A stretch of 64,000 nucleotides of DNA, taken from positions 1 to 64,000 of the forward strand of contig JAFPWT010000016.1 in NCBI GenBank assembly GCA_017394865.1, in the 5' to 3' direction. A program made the position numbers and the translations under genes. Below the pieces are notes generated by a model that had not been told where the DNA came from, did not search any database, and saw only the letters and a program-made list of their open reading frames with translations. Origin of the DNA: Bacteroidales bacterium (lineage in GTDB: Bacteria > Bacteroidota > Bacteroidia > Bacteroidales > F082). Shown here one piece after another: positions 1 to 8,367 of this stretch (position 1 is the stretch's first letter; the number at the start of each line of letters is the position of its first letter).

Positions 1-31
1 CATCCTGAGCCAGGATCAAACTCTTCATTGT
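1..31 (-). rRNA. rrs: 16S ribosomal RNA, 5' end (partial)
   Basis: The reverse complement of the first ~31 bases contains AGAGTTTGATCCTGGCTCAG, the universal sequence at the 5' end of bacterial 16S rRNA (the 27F primer site). Only the first ~30 nucleotides of the gene are inside the window; the rest lies to the left. The mature 5' end is placed at about position 31 by comparison with other 16S genes and is uncertain by a few bases. Confidence 0.95.
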
Positions 32-177
32 ATTATTGTTGTACTTGTAAATTTCCTGTTTTAGGGTTCCGCTGTTGCTTCAAGTTTACCTTGCTTGCTT
101 CTTATGCTGGCTTCAGACTTTCAAAGAACTTCTCGCCCCTCTTCCCCGCTCCCTTTCCCTCAGGGCGAAAACGGCTG

Positions 178-211
178 CAAAATTACAGCTTTTTCCATTA
201 TAAACAACAAA
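178..211 (-). promoter_or_regulatory. Candidate rRNA operon promoter
   Basis: On the minus strand a TAATTTTG -7 box (178-185, plus strand CAAAATTA) and a TTTG -33 box (208-211) are separated by 22 bases, matching the Bacteroidetes primary sigma pattern TTTG / TAnnTTTG. A very A/T-rich stretch (about 201-240) lies just upstream, as an UP-like element would. Transcription would start near 170 and give a leader of about 140 nt before 16S. The pattern is short, so this is inference from position and composition. No gene is visible between 32 and 324. Confidence 0.5.
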
Positions 212-263
212 AATTTAAAATATTTTTTTAAAAAATTTTCTCAGGACTGATTATCAAGGAGAT

Positions 264-300
264 AAAAAATGTAGAGACGTGCCATGGCACGTCTCTACAT
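264..300 (-). terminator. Perfect 32-nt palindrome followed by a T-run; likely terminator
   Basis: Positions 269-300 are a perfect inverted repeat centred on CCATGG, each arm reading TGTAGAGACGTGCCA plus one flanking base. On the minus strand the hairpin is followed directly by TTTTT (264-268). It lies 24 bases after the stop of the DUF1508 gene, so it fits a Rho-independent terminator for the efflux operon. The long, exactly symmetrical sequence is more than a terminator needs and resembles a dispersed palindromic repeat used as one. Confidence 0.7.
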
Positions 301-324
301 GGGGTAAAACGGAATAATGCGGGA

Positions 325-660
325 TTATTCTGCTGTGAGATCAACAATCTGCGAATCAACAGCATTCTTCATCACCGAAGCCACACCGTTGAGCATATTC
401 TTCTCGTTAACGTACATCTGGCTGGAGCCAATGATCTGGCCATTGGTGGCCTTCAGGTTGAAGAAAGGTTTGCCGTTAGAAGCAACTTTCTTGTCGAAAC
501 GAGCCTCGTTTTGGCTGTTCTTTCTAACAGACTCGATGCCATTCATGCAGGCTGATTTGGTAGTGTAACCCTCGCTGGTGAGGATGACTTGGCCATTGGT
601 GGCCTTCAAATTGAACTGGAATTCTCCGTTCTTTCTCTGTGTGATAACGAATTTACCCAT
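325..660 (-). CDS. DUF1508 (YegP-like) protein, two repeats
   Basis: This 111-residue protein consists of two copies of the ~50-residue DUF1508/YegP module. Each copy has a G-x-F-x-FNLKATNGQ core (around residues 12-24 and 63-75) followed by a helix ending in N-G-I/V-x-S-V-x-K-N. The tandem arrangement is typical of the family, a small cytosolic beta-beta-beta-alpha fold of unknown biochemical role. No signal peptide is present. It is the last gene of the RND efflux operon, 23 bases after the PII-like gene, and is followed by the palindromic terminator. Family assignment is firm; a role in efflux is only suggested by position. Confidence 0.88.
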   Translation of the reverse strand: MGKFVITQRKNGEFQFNLKATNGQVILTSEGYTTKSACMNGIESVRKNSQNEARFDKKVASNGKPFFNLKATNGQIIGSSQMYVNEKNMLNGVASVMKNAVDSQIVDLTAE

Positions 661-683
661 AGTTTTAAAGTGTTAGGTGGTTA

Positions 684-977
684 TTAAATCATGTTTTCTA
701 TAGTCCATACGAATGCTCGCAAACCCAATTCAGGAGCTTTGAGATCGCGCTCGCGCAACGCTTGCAGGATGCCGTCAACACAATCATCAGGCGCCACGGA
801 GATGATGGCATTGTTCAACGTAGGCCAAGCGTGGGTACCCAAATGGGGCTCTCCCTTTTCGCTACCATGTCCCTTGATCTCATCCCACTCGGTGTAACCT
901 TTCACACCATGGTCGTTCAACACCTTGGCAATCTCATCGTAATAAGCTTGGTTATATGTAATCAAAATTGCTTTCAT
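684..977 (-). CDS. PII-like transporter-associated protein
   Basis: A 97-residue cytosolic protein starting MKAILITYNQAY with the ferredoxin-like pattern of PII-superfamily regulators: an N-terminal strand, a helix (YYDEIAKVLNDHGV), a central T-loop-like segment rich in G, E and H (about residues 33-50), then a second strand-helix unit. Proteins of this size and type often sit directly beside RND pump genes in Bacteroidetes. The gene starts 2 bases after the pump's stop codon, so co-translation is likely. By analogy with PII-like proteins it may bind a small ligand and modulate the pump, but neither ligand nor partner can be read from the sequence. Confidence 0.65.
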   Translation of the reverse strand: MKAILITYNQAYYDEIAKVLNDHGVKGYTEWDEIKGHGSEKGEPHLGTHAWPTLNNAIISVAPDDCVDGILQALRERDLKAPELGLRAFVWTIENMI

Positions 978-979
978 GG

Positions 980-3900
980 TTATCTGATGTTTTCTGTTGC
1001 CGTCAACGCCTTTTCGGCCTTACGCTGCTTGCGACGCACCGCACGGGTCTCCAATGAGCAGTACAACGCCGGTATTAATAATAAGGTGATTAATGTAGAT
1101 ACAGTGAGACCCCAAGCAACGGTGGTACCCAAAGAGTTCCACATCTCGGCGCCTTCGCCACGACCGATGGCCAGAGGAATCATACCCAAGACCGTGGTCA
1201 ACGTAGTCATCAAGATGGGACGTAAACGCGAACGGGCAGCCTTCACAGTAGCTTCCTTCACATCAACGCCACGTTCCTCCAACAAAGTGGTGTAGTCGAT
1301 AAGCACAATACCGTTCTTCACAACGATACCCATCAAGATGAGGATTCCAACAAAGGCCATGGCACCCAAAGCAGTATTGGTGGCCCAAAGGCCCAGAAGA
1401 ACACCTGTGAAGGTGAAGGGCACAGAGAACATGATGACGAAAGGCTTCATCAGGTTCTCAAACTGCGAGGCCATCACGATATACACCAATATAATAATAA
1501 GGATCAACAGGGTGAGAAGATCGCCAAACATCTCTTGCTGGGTCTCGTAGTCACCGGCGATCTTGGTCATGATCTCAGAAGGAATCTCCGTATCATCGAT
1601 GACCTCCTCACAAATCTTGACCACATCACTCAGCACCATGCCCTTGCCGACGACAGCGGTGACGCTGACCATACGCTCACGGTCCTTACGCTGAATCTGC
1701 GGCGGAGTCAACGATTCCACCACCTCGCCAAGATCACCCACACGGACAGCCTGTCCATAACTATTGTAGATCTTGATATTCTCGATATCCTCAACACTCT
1801 TACGGAATTCGGGAGCGTAACGCACGCGAATGTCGTACTCCTCACCATCCTCACGATAATAGGAGCCCACCGAACCATTGATACGGTTTTTAACGTAAGT
1901 GGCCGCCGTAGTGCTATTCAAGCCATTCAGGGCCAGCTTCTCGCGATCAAAGTCGACTTGATACTCAGGCGTGTAGGCATCACGTCCCACGATCACCTGG
2001 AGGATACCCCGGTCGCGGAGCTTTTGTGCAATATCGTTAGCTACACGGTCAGTGGTACCGAAGTCATAGCCATAAACCTCTACCTGCACGGTACTCATGC
2101 CGCCCATGCCGCCGCCACCTTCGTTGACATTGGCTTTCTTGATCTCCGGCATGGCATTGAGTTTGGCGCGGATTTCGTCGGCCACCTCGCTGGTCTTACG
2201 CAGCCCTGCCCTACGGCGTTCTGTCTTGGTACCCAACCTCAAGTTAAATGACATGATATGCGTACCGTTGCTGCGCATCGAGGCGAAGGCGTTGTCGGAG
2301 TCAGCCTGACCGAAGCTGTAGTTGCAGATCTTCACCTCAGGAATGGCCATGAAGTCTTCGGCAAGACTCTTTGCAAAAGCCCCTGTGACATCCTGTCCCG
2401 TACCCGTGGGCAATTCAATGTTGATGCTCAAACGGCCCTCATCCATTTTAGGCATCATCTCGGTCTTCAAGGTCGGAGCAAGGAAGACAACTGACAGGAT
2501 AAACAATCCCAACATACCAAAGATGACCACCAAACGATGGTTAAGGCACCATCCGATAAGACGAGCATAACCATTGCTGATAGCATCCAAAGCCTTATTG
2601 ATGGGACGGAAGAGGGCCTTGTGGAACTTGCTTTCGTGCGGGTTCATCACCAACATGCGTGAACACATCATCGGCACCAAAGTCAAGGCACCGACGGTGG
2701 ATACCACCATGATGATGGATACGATCCAACCCAGTTGCTTGAACATCACGCCTGTGGTACCTTTGATCATCGTCAGCGGCAGGAACACTGCCAACATCGT
2801 CAGCGTGGAGGCAATAACGGAGAGTTGCACTTCCTGAGTGGCATGGACTGCGGCTTCCTTAGGCTTGGAGCCGCGTTCGATGTGTGTTGTGATGTTCTCC
2901 AACACCACGATGGCATCATCCACGACCATACCGATAGCGATGGTCAGTGACGACATTGAGATAATGTTCAGCGTGTTGCCCGTGGCAAACAGGTAAATCA
3001 ACGAAGCCAGCAGCGAAATCGGGATGGCCAGCACGATGATGAAGGTGGCGCGCCAACGGCCCAGGAAGACGAACACGACAAGCATCACCAAGAAGAAGGT
3101 AATGAAGATGGTGTCGCGCAAACTGTTTACAGTGTTCTGGATGGAGGTAGAACCATCTACAATGATGCTCAACTTGACATCAGAAGGCAGAGTAGGCTCA
3201 ATGGCTTTCAGCTGTTTCTTTATTCCTTTGATGACATTGACCGCATTGGCGTCGGTCTGTTTCTGGATGACGATAGTGGCACCCTGACGGCCGTTGCTGT
3301 ACGACTCCTGGATGCGTTCCTCAGAACCGTCGATGACTTGCGCCACGTCGCGAAGGTAAATGGGTGCATTGCCCCGTGAACCGACGATAACCTCCTCCAT
3401 CTCCCTGGCCGAGGTAAACTCTTTCTGGATACGAAGGCTGTAGCTATTGGAGCCGATATCTATGTAACCTGCCGGCACATTTCGGTTCTCAGTAGCTAGG
3501 GTATTGGAGATGCTTTCCAAAGTCAGGTTATAGGCCTCCAGCTTGTTCGGGTCGACATAAACTTGGATCTCACGCTTGGGAGCGCCATTGGCGGACACCG
3601 TACCCACGCCGCTCACACGCGCCAGAGGTGTGGTGACACGGTCCTCGATGATCTTGTCCAAGGCCGGCAGACTCTCCTCAGCCGTCACACTGAGCAGCAT
3701 GATCGGCATATCCTCGGCGTTGAACTTGAACAACACCGGGTTGGTAGCCCCGTCGGGCAGATAGTTTCTCACCATGTCGATCTTGTCGCGCACGTTGTTG
3801 GTGGCGGTCTCAATATCGATGCCGCTTTCAAACTCCAGCGAAAGCACCGAGGTATTCTCACGCGATGTGGACGAAAGGTGCTTTAGGTCGGGGACGGCGT

Positions 3901-4114
3901 TCAAGGTATTCTCCAAGGTCTTGGAGATGTTGGTCTCGATATCAGCAGCACTGGCTCCCGGATAGGAAGTCATCACCATGATGAAGTTAGTCTCCATGTT
4001 AGGCAATTGGTTGATGGAGAGGTTCATCAGGGAGAAGATGCCGAAGATGGCGATCGCCACGAACACCAGGGCGGTCGTCACCGGATTATTGACAGCTGTT
4101 CGTTGTAGGCTCAT
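980..4114 (-). CDS. RND multidrug efflux pump, inner-membrane permease
   Basis: This is a full-length (1044 residue) AcrB/MexB-type resistance-nodulation-division transporter, the proton-driven inner-membrane part of a tripartite efflux system. The first membrane helix follows the N-terminal MSLQRTAVNNPVTTALV. Two large periplasmic loops follow TM1 and TM7. The transmembrane proton-relay pair D399-D400 lies in GMVVDDAIVVLEN, equivalent to D407/D408 of E. coli AcrB, and the C-terminal half repeats the fold. A glycine-rich GGGGMGGMS stretch lies in the second periplasmic loop. It follows the membrane fusion protein with a 3-base gap in the order tolC-like, hlyD-like, RND. Substrate (drug, bile salt or other amphiphile) cannot be inferred. 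Confidence 0.95.
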   Translation of the reverse strand: MSLQRTAVNNPVTTALVFVAIAIFGIFSLMNLSINQLPNMETNFIMVMTSYPGASAADIETNISKTLENTLNAVPDLKHLSSTSRENTSVLSLEFESGIDIETATNNVRDKIDMVRNYLPDGATNPVLFKFNAEDMPIMLLSVTAEESLPALDKIIEDRVTTPLARVSGVGTVSANGAPKREIQVYVDPNKLEAYNLTLESISNTLATENRNVPAGYIDIGSNSYSLRIQKEFTSAREMEEVIVGSRGNAPIYLRDVAQVIDGSEERIQESYSNGRQGATIVIQKQTDANAVNVIKGIKKQLKAIEPTLPSDVKLSIIVDGSTSIQNTVNSLRDTIFITFFLVMLVVFVFLGRWRATFIIVLAIPISLLASLIYLFATGNTLNIISMSSLTIAIGMVVDDAIVVLENITTHIERGSKPKEAAVHATQEVQLSVIASTLTMLAVFLPLTMIKGTTGVMFKQLGWIVSIIMVVSTVGALTLVPMMCSRMLVMNPHESKFHKALFRPINKALDAISNGYARLIGWCLNHRLVVIFGMLGLFILSVVFLAPTLKTEMMPKMDEGRLSINIELPTGTGQDVTGAFAKSLAEDFMAIPEVKICNYSFGQADSDNAFASMRSNGTHIMSFNLRLGTKTERRRAGLRKTSEVADEIRAKLNAMPEIKKANVNEGGGGMGGMSTVQVEVYGYDFGTTDRVANDIAQKLRDRGILQVIVGRDAYTPEYQVDFDREKLALNGLNSTTAATYVKNRINGSVGSYYREDGEEYDIRVRYAPEFRKSVEDIENIKIYNSYGQAVRVGDLGEVVESLTPPQIQRKDRERMVSVTAVVGKGMVLSDVVKICEEVIDDTEIPSEIMTKIAGDYETQQEMFGDLLTLLILIIILVYIVMASQFENLMKPFVIMFSVPFTFTGVLLGLWATNTALGAMAFVGILILMGIVVKNGIVLIDYTTLLEERGVDVKEATVKAARSRLRPILMTTLTTVLGMIPLAIGRGEGAEMWNSLGTTVAWGLTVSTLITLLLIPALYCSLETRAVRRKQRKAEKALTATENIR

Positions 4115-4117
4115 CGT

Positions 4118-5140
4118 TTAATTCTTTACTTGAACAGTAACTCCGTTTTTCAGTCGGGCTTGACCTTCAGTAACAATCTTGTCGCCTTCCTTGATTCCCG
4201 AGACAATCTCGTAACGATTGCCCAAGCGGCGGCCCAGCTCAACTTTGGTATAAGTGACAGTGTTGTCGGCATTGAGCACATAGATGAAATGCTCGCCCGA
4301 GCCTTGCTGCTTGACCACTGCGATGTCAGGAACGACCACATGATGGTTGACGCCAAAGGTAGCCGTCACACGAGCAAACATGCCGGGACGAAGACGCTGG
4401 TCGTTGTTTTGCGAGACAACCTCCACTGGGAAGGTATGTGTGGCAGCACTGACCGTAGGATGAATCAGGTTGACTTTCCCTTTGAAGGTCTCGCCTGGAT
4501 AGGCATCCACTTCGATGTCAAACTCCATCCCCTGATGCACCTGTGTGAAATAACTCTCTGAAATATTAATGAGCATCTTCACAGGAGTGATCTGCTCCAC
4601 CACAAAGATCGGCTGGGTCATCGAGTACATGTCGCCTTTGTCGTAGTTACGAGCCGTCACCACACCATTGATGGGACTGCGCAGATAAGTGTTTTCCAGC
4701 AGGTTGTTATAAGTTTTCTTGGTGATGTTAAGTCCCAGTTTGGCCATATCGTAGTCAGCTTGGGCAACAGCACCAATCTTGTAAAGCTCCGTGAGACGTT
4801 CCAATTCCGTTGAGTCGTTGACGAATTGCATACGAGTTTTGGCTAGGTTAACGTCGTCCATCTTAGCCAGCAACTGGCCTTTACGCACCTTGTTGCCAAC
4901 CTCAACATTAATGCTCACGATACGTCCCGCAGACTGCGAAACGATATTGTTGGTGGCATATGGCTCAATGTTGGAGGTAAAGGTGTTGTTGACCTCCACG
5001 TCCTCGGCGGTGGCAGCGACCACGCTCACATACGGCGCAGCCTGTGCACCTGCTGCCATCGTGTTTTCCTGTTTGCTGTTACTGCAAGCCGCCATCAAAA
5101 CAACGGCCATTGCAGTGATTAAAAACTTTGTGTATTTCAT
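4118..5140 (-). CDS. RND efflux periplasmic adaptor (membrane fusion protein), lipoprotein
   Basis: A 340-residue HlyD/AcrA-family adaptor linking the RND pump to the outer-membrane channel. The N-terminus is a lipoprotein signal with a lipobox ending at C19 (MAACS), so it is probably lipid-anchored. Next come a barrel-sandwich lipoyl half (SAGRIVSINVEVGNKVRKGQ), an alpha-helical hairpin around residues 95-150, the second lipoyl half (LRSPINGVVTARNYDKGD), then beta-barrel and membrane-proximal domains to the C-terminus. It lies 11 bases after the TolC-like gene and 3 bases before the pump gene, which fixes the pairing. Confidence 0.93.
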   Translation of the reverse strand: MKYTKFLITAMAVVLMAACSNSKQENTMAAGAQAAPYVSVVAATAEDVEVNNTFTSNIEPYATNNIVSQSAGRIVSINVEVGNKVRKGQLLAKMDDVNLAKTRMQFVNDSTELERLTELYKIGAVAQADYDMAKLGLNITKKTYNNLLENTYLRSPINGVVTARNYDKGDMYSMTQPIFVVEQITPVKMLINISESYFTQVHQGMEFDIEVDAYPGETFKGKVNLIHPTVSAATHTFPVEVVSQNNDQRLRPGMFARVTATFGVNHHVVVPDIAVVKQQGSGEHFIYVLNADNTVTYTKVELGRRLGNRYEIVSGIKEGDKIVTEGQARLKNGVTVQVKN

Positions 5141-5151
5141 ATAATTATTGA

Positions 5152-6459
5152 TTATTCTTTACCTAACAATTCGTCTAATGCGGCCTTGGCGACCAAAAAA
5201 TTATAAATAGCCTGTGCCTGGGTGAGTTGAGCTTGTTCCAAAGCCAGCTGAGCATCGTTGAGTTCCACCAAGGTGGCCTTCCCTACTTCATACATCTTCT
5301 CGGAGATCTCATAGCTCTTCTGGGCAATCTCCACCGTAGAGCTCGCCGCCGTGTAGTTTTTCACGCATAGCGCGATACGGTCATTATAGTTTCGTATGGC
5401 GATACGAATTTGACGCTCGGTATCGATACGCTGTACATCAAGCATATCCTTACTGATCTTGCTTTGCTGGATATTATAATGTTTTTGGAAACCGTCGAAC
5501 ACGGGAATGTTAAGGCTCAACGCTGCATTCGACGAGGGAAACCAACTCAACTTATCGTCGCCCATAGCGCTATAGTTGTAATTGATGCTCGCAGCCAGTG
5601 TGGGGAGATACTGTTTCTTCTGCATCCTGATGTTCGATTCGAGCATCCGGTTCTGGATATCGAGTTGCAGCAGTGAGCTGTTATTGCTGATATCATCCTC
5701 ACTGGCATAAGGGGCTAGCAACGCGGTGGTATAGTCCTTCAGTTCCCCTACCACTTCTATATCGGTATCGAGGTTCAGACCCATGACGGCCTTGAGTTGC
5801 CAAGTGGCCAGCAGCACGGCATCCTGAGCGCTCGAGACGTTGGGTTCGGCATTCATCACGTTGACTTGGGCACGAAGTTTCTCCAGTTCGGAAGCCTTGC
5901 CCACATTATAACGCTGCAACGTCTTCTCATAGTTAGCTTGGGCGTTGTCGTAGACCTGAGTCATCACGGTCAGCGACTCCTTCGCAAGCAGCACACCATA
6001 GAAAGCCTGCTTGACCTGCGAGATCATCGACACTTTCGACGAGCGAGCCTGTTCCACTGCCAGCTCTACATCAAGAGCCGACAGCTTGAGGCTCTCCCAC
6101 AGCGGAGCATTCACCAAAGGCATGGAAGCGGAGGCCGAAGCGCTGATGTTATTGTCACGGCCCACCTTAATCTCCATGGCCTGACCACCCATATCCATCA
6201 CCATCACCTGTTTGAGCAGGGTACGCTGATAGGAACTGCTGATGTTGACATTGGGATAGAGTGCGGCGTAACTCCCTTTTTTGGCATAACCGCTTTTCTC
6301 CACTGTCATATCTGCAATCTTGAGCGTATTGCTCTCGGCCATGGCGATCTCCAAGGCCTGGTCCAAAGTGATTTTCAACGGCTCCTGAGCCTTTGCAAAA
6401 CCACTAAACACAGTGAATATCAATAAGATAAGACTATATCTGATCAAATGCTTTTTCAT
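5152..6459 (-). CDS. TolC-family outer-membrane efflux channel
   Basis: A 435-residue outer-membrane efflux protein, first gene of the RND operon. A signal peptide (residues 1-24, ending FAKAQ) is followed by the duplicated TolC fold: two long coiled-coil helical repeats, including residues about 125-225 and 330-430, rich in Q, A, L, E and N. Typical signatures are the early ITLDQALEIAMAESNTLKI helix and the late YEVGKATLVELNDAQLALEQAQ segment. Trimers form the outer-membrane barrel and periplasmic tunnel. A TATCTTTG -7 box at 6485-6492 lies 25 bases upstream of the start. Confidence 0.93.
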   Translation of the reverse strand: MKKHLIRYSLILLIFTVFSGFAKAQEPLKITLDQALEIAMAESNTLKIADMTVEKSGYAKKGSYAALYPNVNISSSYQRTLLKQVMVMDMGGQAMEIKVGRDNNISASASASMPLVNAPLWESLKLSALDVELAVEQARSSKVSMISQVKQAFYGVLLAKESLTVMTQVYDNAQANYEKTLQRYNVGKASELEKLRAQVNVMNAEPNVSSAQDAVLLATWQLKAVMGLNLDTDIEVVGELKDYTTALLAPYASEDDISNNSSLLQLDIQNRMLESNIRMQKKQYLPTLAASINYNYSAMGDDKLSWFPSSNAALSLNIPVFDGFQKHYNIQQSKISKDMLDVQRIDTERQIRIAIRNYNDRIALCVKNYTAASSTVEIAQKSYEISEKMYEVGKATLVELNDAQLALEQAQLTQAQAIYNFLVAKAALDELLGKE

Positions 6460-6484
6460 TTAAAATGGGGTTTATACAAAAAAG

Positions 6485-6492
6485 CAAAGATA
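6485..6492 (-). promoter_or_regulatory. -7 promoter box of the efflux operon
   Basis: Plus strand CAAAGATA reads TATCTTTG on the minus strand, matching the Bacteroidetes TAnnTTTG -7 element. It lies 25 bases upstream of the TolC-like start codon in a 121-base A/T-rich gap (6460-6580). No well-spaced TTTG -33 box is visible, so the call rests on the -7 box and position. Confidence 0.5.
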
Positions 6493-6580
6493 ATAAAAGT
6501 TCAAAATATGGAACGATTATTTTTTTTCTTTTTTTGATATAATGACACACAGGGTCAGAACAATGCCCCAAAGGGACACA

Positions 6581-8365
6581 TTACGACCATTCGTCTAGCT
6601 CAAGCCAGCGGAGTTCCTTCTCATCAAGAAGGTCTTTGATCTCCTGAAGACGGTTACCCAAGTCCTGGAGCTTTTGGTAATCAGTGATGGTGGTCATCTC
6701 CAGATGGATCCGTTCTTTCTCGGATTCAAGGGCAGCGATGTCGGCAGTGAGTTGCTGATATTCGCGTTCTTCCTTGAAGGTACGCTTGATCTTCTCACGA
6801 ACAGGCTTGACACGTTGCTCCTGCTCCTGTTTCTTTTGGGTCTGCTCCTTGCGTTCCTCTGCTTCCTTTTCCTTGAGATAATCCTTGTACTGGGAATAGT
6901 TTCCCATATAGCCTTTCACCTTGCCATCGCCTTGGAAGACAAATAGTTGGTCGACCACCTCATCCATAAAATGACGATCGTGCGACACCACCAGAAGGCA
7001 ACCTTTGTAAGCCTTGAGGAAGTCTTCCAGTTTCTGAAGGGTAAGCAAATCGAGGTCGTTGGTAGGTTCGTCGAGGATCAAGAAATTAGGGTTGGATACC
7101 AGCACGGTAAGAAGATAAAGCCGGCGTTTCTCGCCTCCTGAGAGCAGGGCGATGGGCTGGTGATGCATTTTGTATGGGAACATGAAATGCGCCAACAGCT
7201 GGGCGGCAGTGTAGACCTGATCCTTGCCGTAATAGAGCACCTCGGCAATGTCGCGAATGGCATCAATGACGGTCTTGCTCTCGTCGAACTGGATGCCTTC
7301 TTGCCGATAATAGCCATAAGTGACGGTATCGCCGACGATAATCTTGCCGCTATCGGGGGCAATCTGTCGGGTAATCAGGTTAAGGAATGTCGACTTCCCT
7401 ACCCCGTTTTTTCCGATAAGCCCTATGCGTTCGCCCCGCTTGAACACATAATCGAAGTCACGCAGCACGGTAAGATCGCCATAGTGTTTGTTTACATTGT
7501 ACATCTCGAGGATCTTGCCGCCGAGTCGTTGGGCTTGAAGGCCGAACTGCAAGCGATCGTCGTCTTCCTGGTACCGTGCCCTCTCCTTGAGATCGTAAAA
7601 GGCATCGATGCGGCTCTTCGACTTGCCTGTGCGCGCCTGTGGAGTGGATCGTATCCACTCCAACTCGTGGCGAAGCTGCGAGGCCGCCTTCTCGGCGGTG
7701 GCGCGCCGTACCTCCTCACGTTCACGGCTCTTCCGCACATAATAGTCGAAGTTACCATAATGGGTATAGATAACACTCTGATAGAGCTCGATGATCTTAT
7801 TGCACACTCGGTCGAGGAAATACCGGTCGTGAGTGACCATCAGCAGCGTGACACTCGACTGCGAGAGGTATCGCTCCAGCCATTCCACCATCTCCACATC
7901 GAGATGGTTGGTAGGCTCGTCGAGGATCAGTAGGTCGGGGTCGTCGAGCAGTACCATTGCCAAGGCAAGACGTTTCACCTGTCCGCCAGAAAGGCTAGCA
8001 ATCGTCAAGTCCAGGTCTGTGAGTTCAAACCGGGTAAGCATCTGCACCAGCCGCTGCTCATAGCTCAGCGTCTCAACAGCGTCCATCACCGAATGCCCCT
8101 GCGAGATCACCTCGCGGATGGTCATCTCCGGAGCATACTGCGGCAGCTGTTCCAGATATCCGACCCTGATGTCGTTGGCAAAGGTCACCGTGCCGCTGTC
8201 CATCGACTCGCGGCCCACCAAAATCTTAAGCAATGTGGACTTGCCTGACCCGTTTGAGGCAATCAGTGCAGTTTTGTCGCCTTTGTCAATGCCGAAGGTG
8301 ACATCAGAGAACAAGGTCTTGATGCCATACGACTTGGAGAGTCCTTCAACACTGAGGTAGTTCAC
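6581..8365 (-). CDS. ABC-F family ATPase (Uup-like)
   Basis: A soluble protein of 594 residues with two ABC ATPase domains and no membrane segments. Domain 1 has Walker A ASNGSGKST, signature LSGGQVKRLALA and Walker B LLILDEPTNHLD. Domain 2 has GKNGVGKST, LSGGEKRRLYLL and FLILDEPTNDLD. The last ~80 residues form a charged coiled coil (ABC-tran CTD) as in Uup, which binds DNA/ribosomes. ABC-F proteins act on ribosomes rather than in transport. The start codon is GTG (complement of 8363-8365); no good ATG lies nearby and the N-terminus MNYLSVEGLSKSYG is canonical. It lies 2 bases after the aldose epimerase stop, so it is translationally linked. A specific antibiotic-resistance role is not supported. 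Confidence 0.92.
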   Translation of the reverse strand: MNYLSVEGLSKSYGIKTLFSDVTFGIDKGDKTALIASNGSGKSTLLKILVGRESMDSGTVTFANDIRVGYLEQLPQYAPEMTIREVISQGHSVMDAVETLSYEQRLVQMLTRFELTDLDLTIASLSGGQVKRLALAMVLLDDPDLLILDEPTNHLDVEMVEWLERYLSQSSVTLLMVTHDRYFLDRVCNKIIELYQSVIYTHYGNFDYYVRKSREREEVRRATAEKAASQLRHELEWIRSTPQARTGKSKSRIDAFYDLKERARYQEDDDRLQFGLQAQRLGGKILEMYNVNKHYGDLTVLRDFDYVFKRGERIGLIGKNGVGKSTFLNLITRQIAPDSGKIIVGDTVTYGYYRQEGIQFDESKTVIDAIRDIAEVLYYGKDQVYTAAQLLAHFMFPYKMHHQPIALLSGGEKRRLYLLTVLVSNPNFLILDEPTNDLDLLTLQKLEDFLKAYKGCLLVVSHDRHFMDEVVDQLFVFQGDGKVKGYMGNYSQYKDYLKEKEAEERKEQTQKKQEQEQRVKPVREKIKRTFKEEREYQQLTADIAALESEKERIHLEMTTITDYQKLQDLGNRLQEIKDLLDEKELRWLELDEWS

Positions 8366-8367
8366 AA

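Noticed and set aside
1535..2251. A 238-codon open frame on the plus strand inside the RND pump gene
   Set aside because: It is antisense to the pump gene and composed of H/T/L/D-rich low-complexity sequence typical of a shadow.
7160..7933. A 257-codon open frame antisense to the ABC-F gene
   Set aside because: The ABC-F gene has two complete ATPase domains here; the antisense frame shows no family motif.
6581..8365. Antibiotic-resistance ABC-F factor
   Set aside because: The C-terminal coiled coil and motifs point to the Uup-like housekeeping group; no resistance-specific interdomain arm could be recognised.
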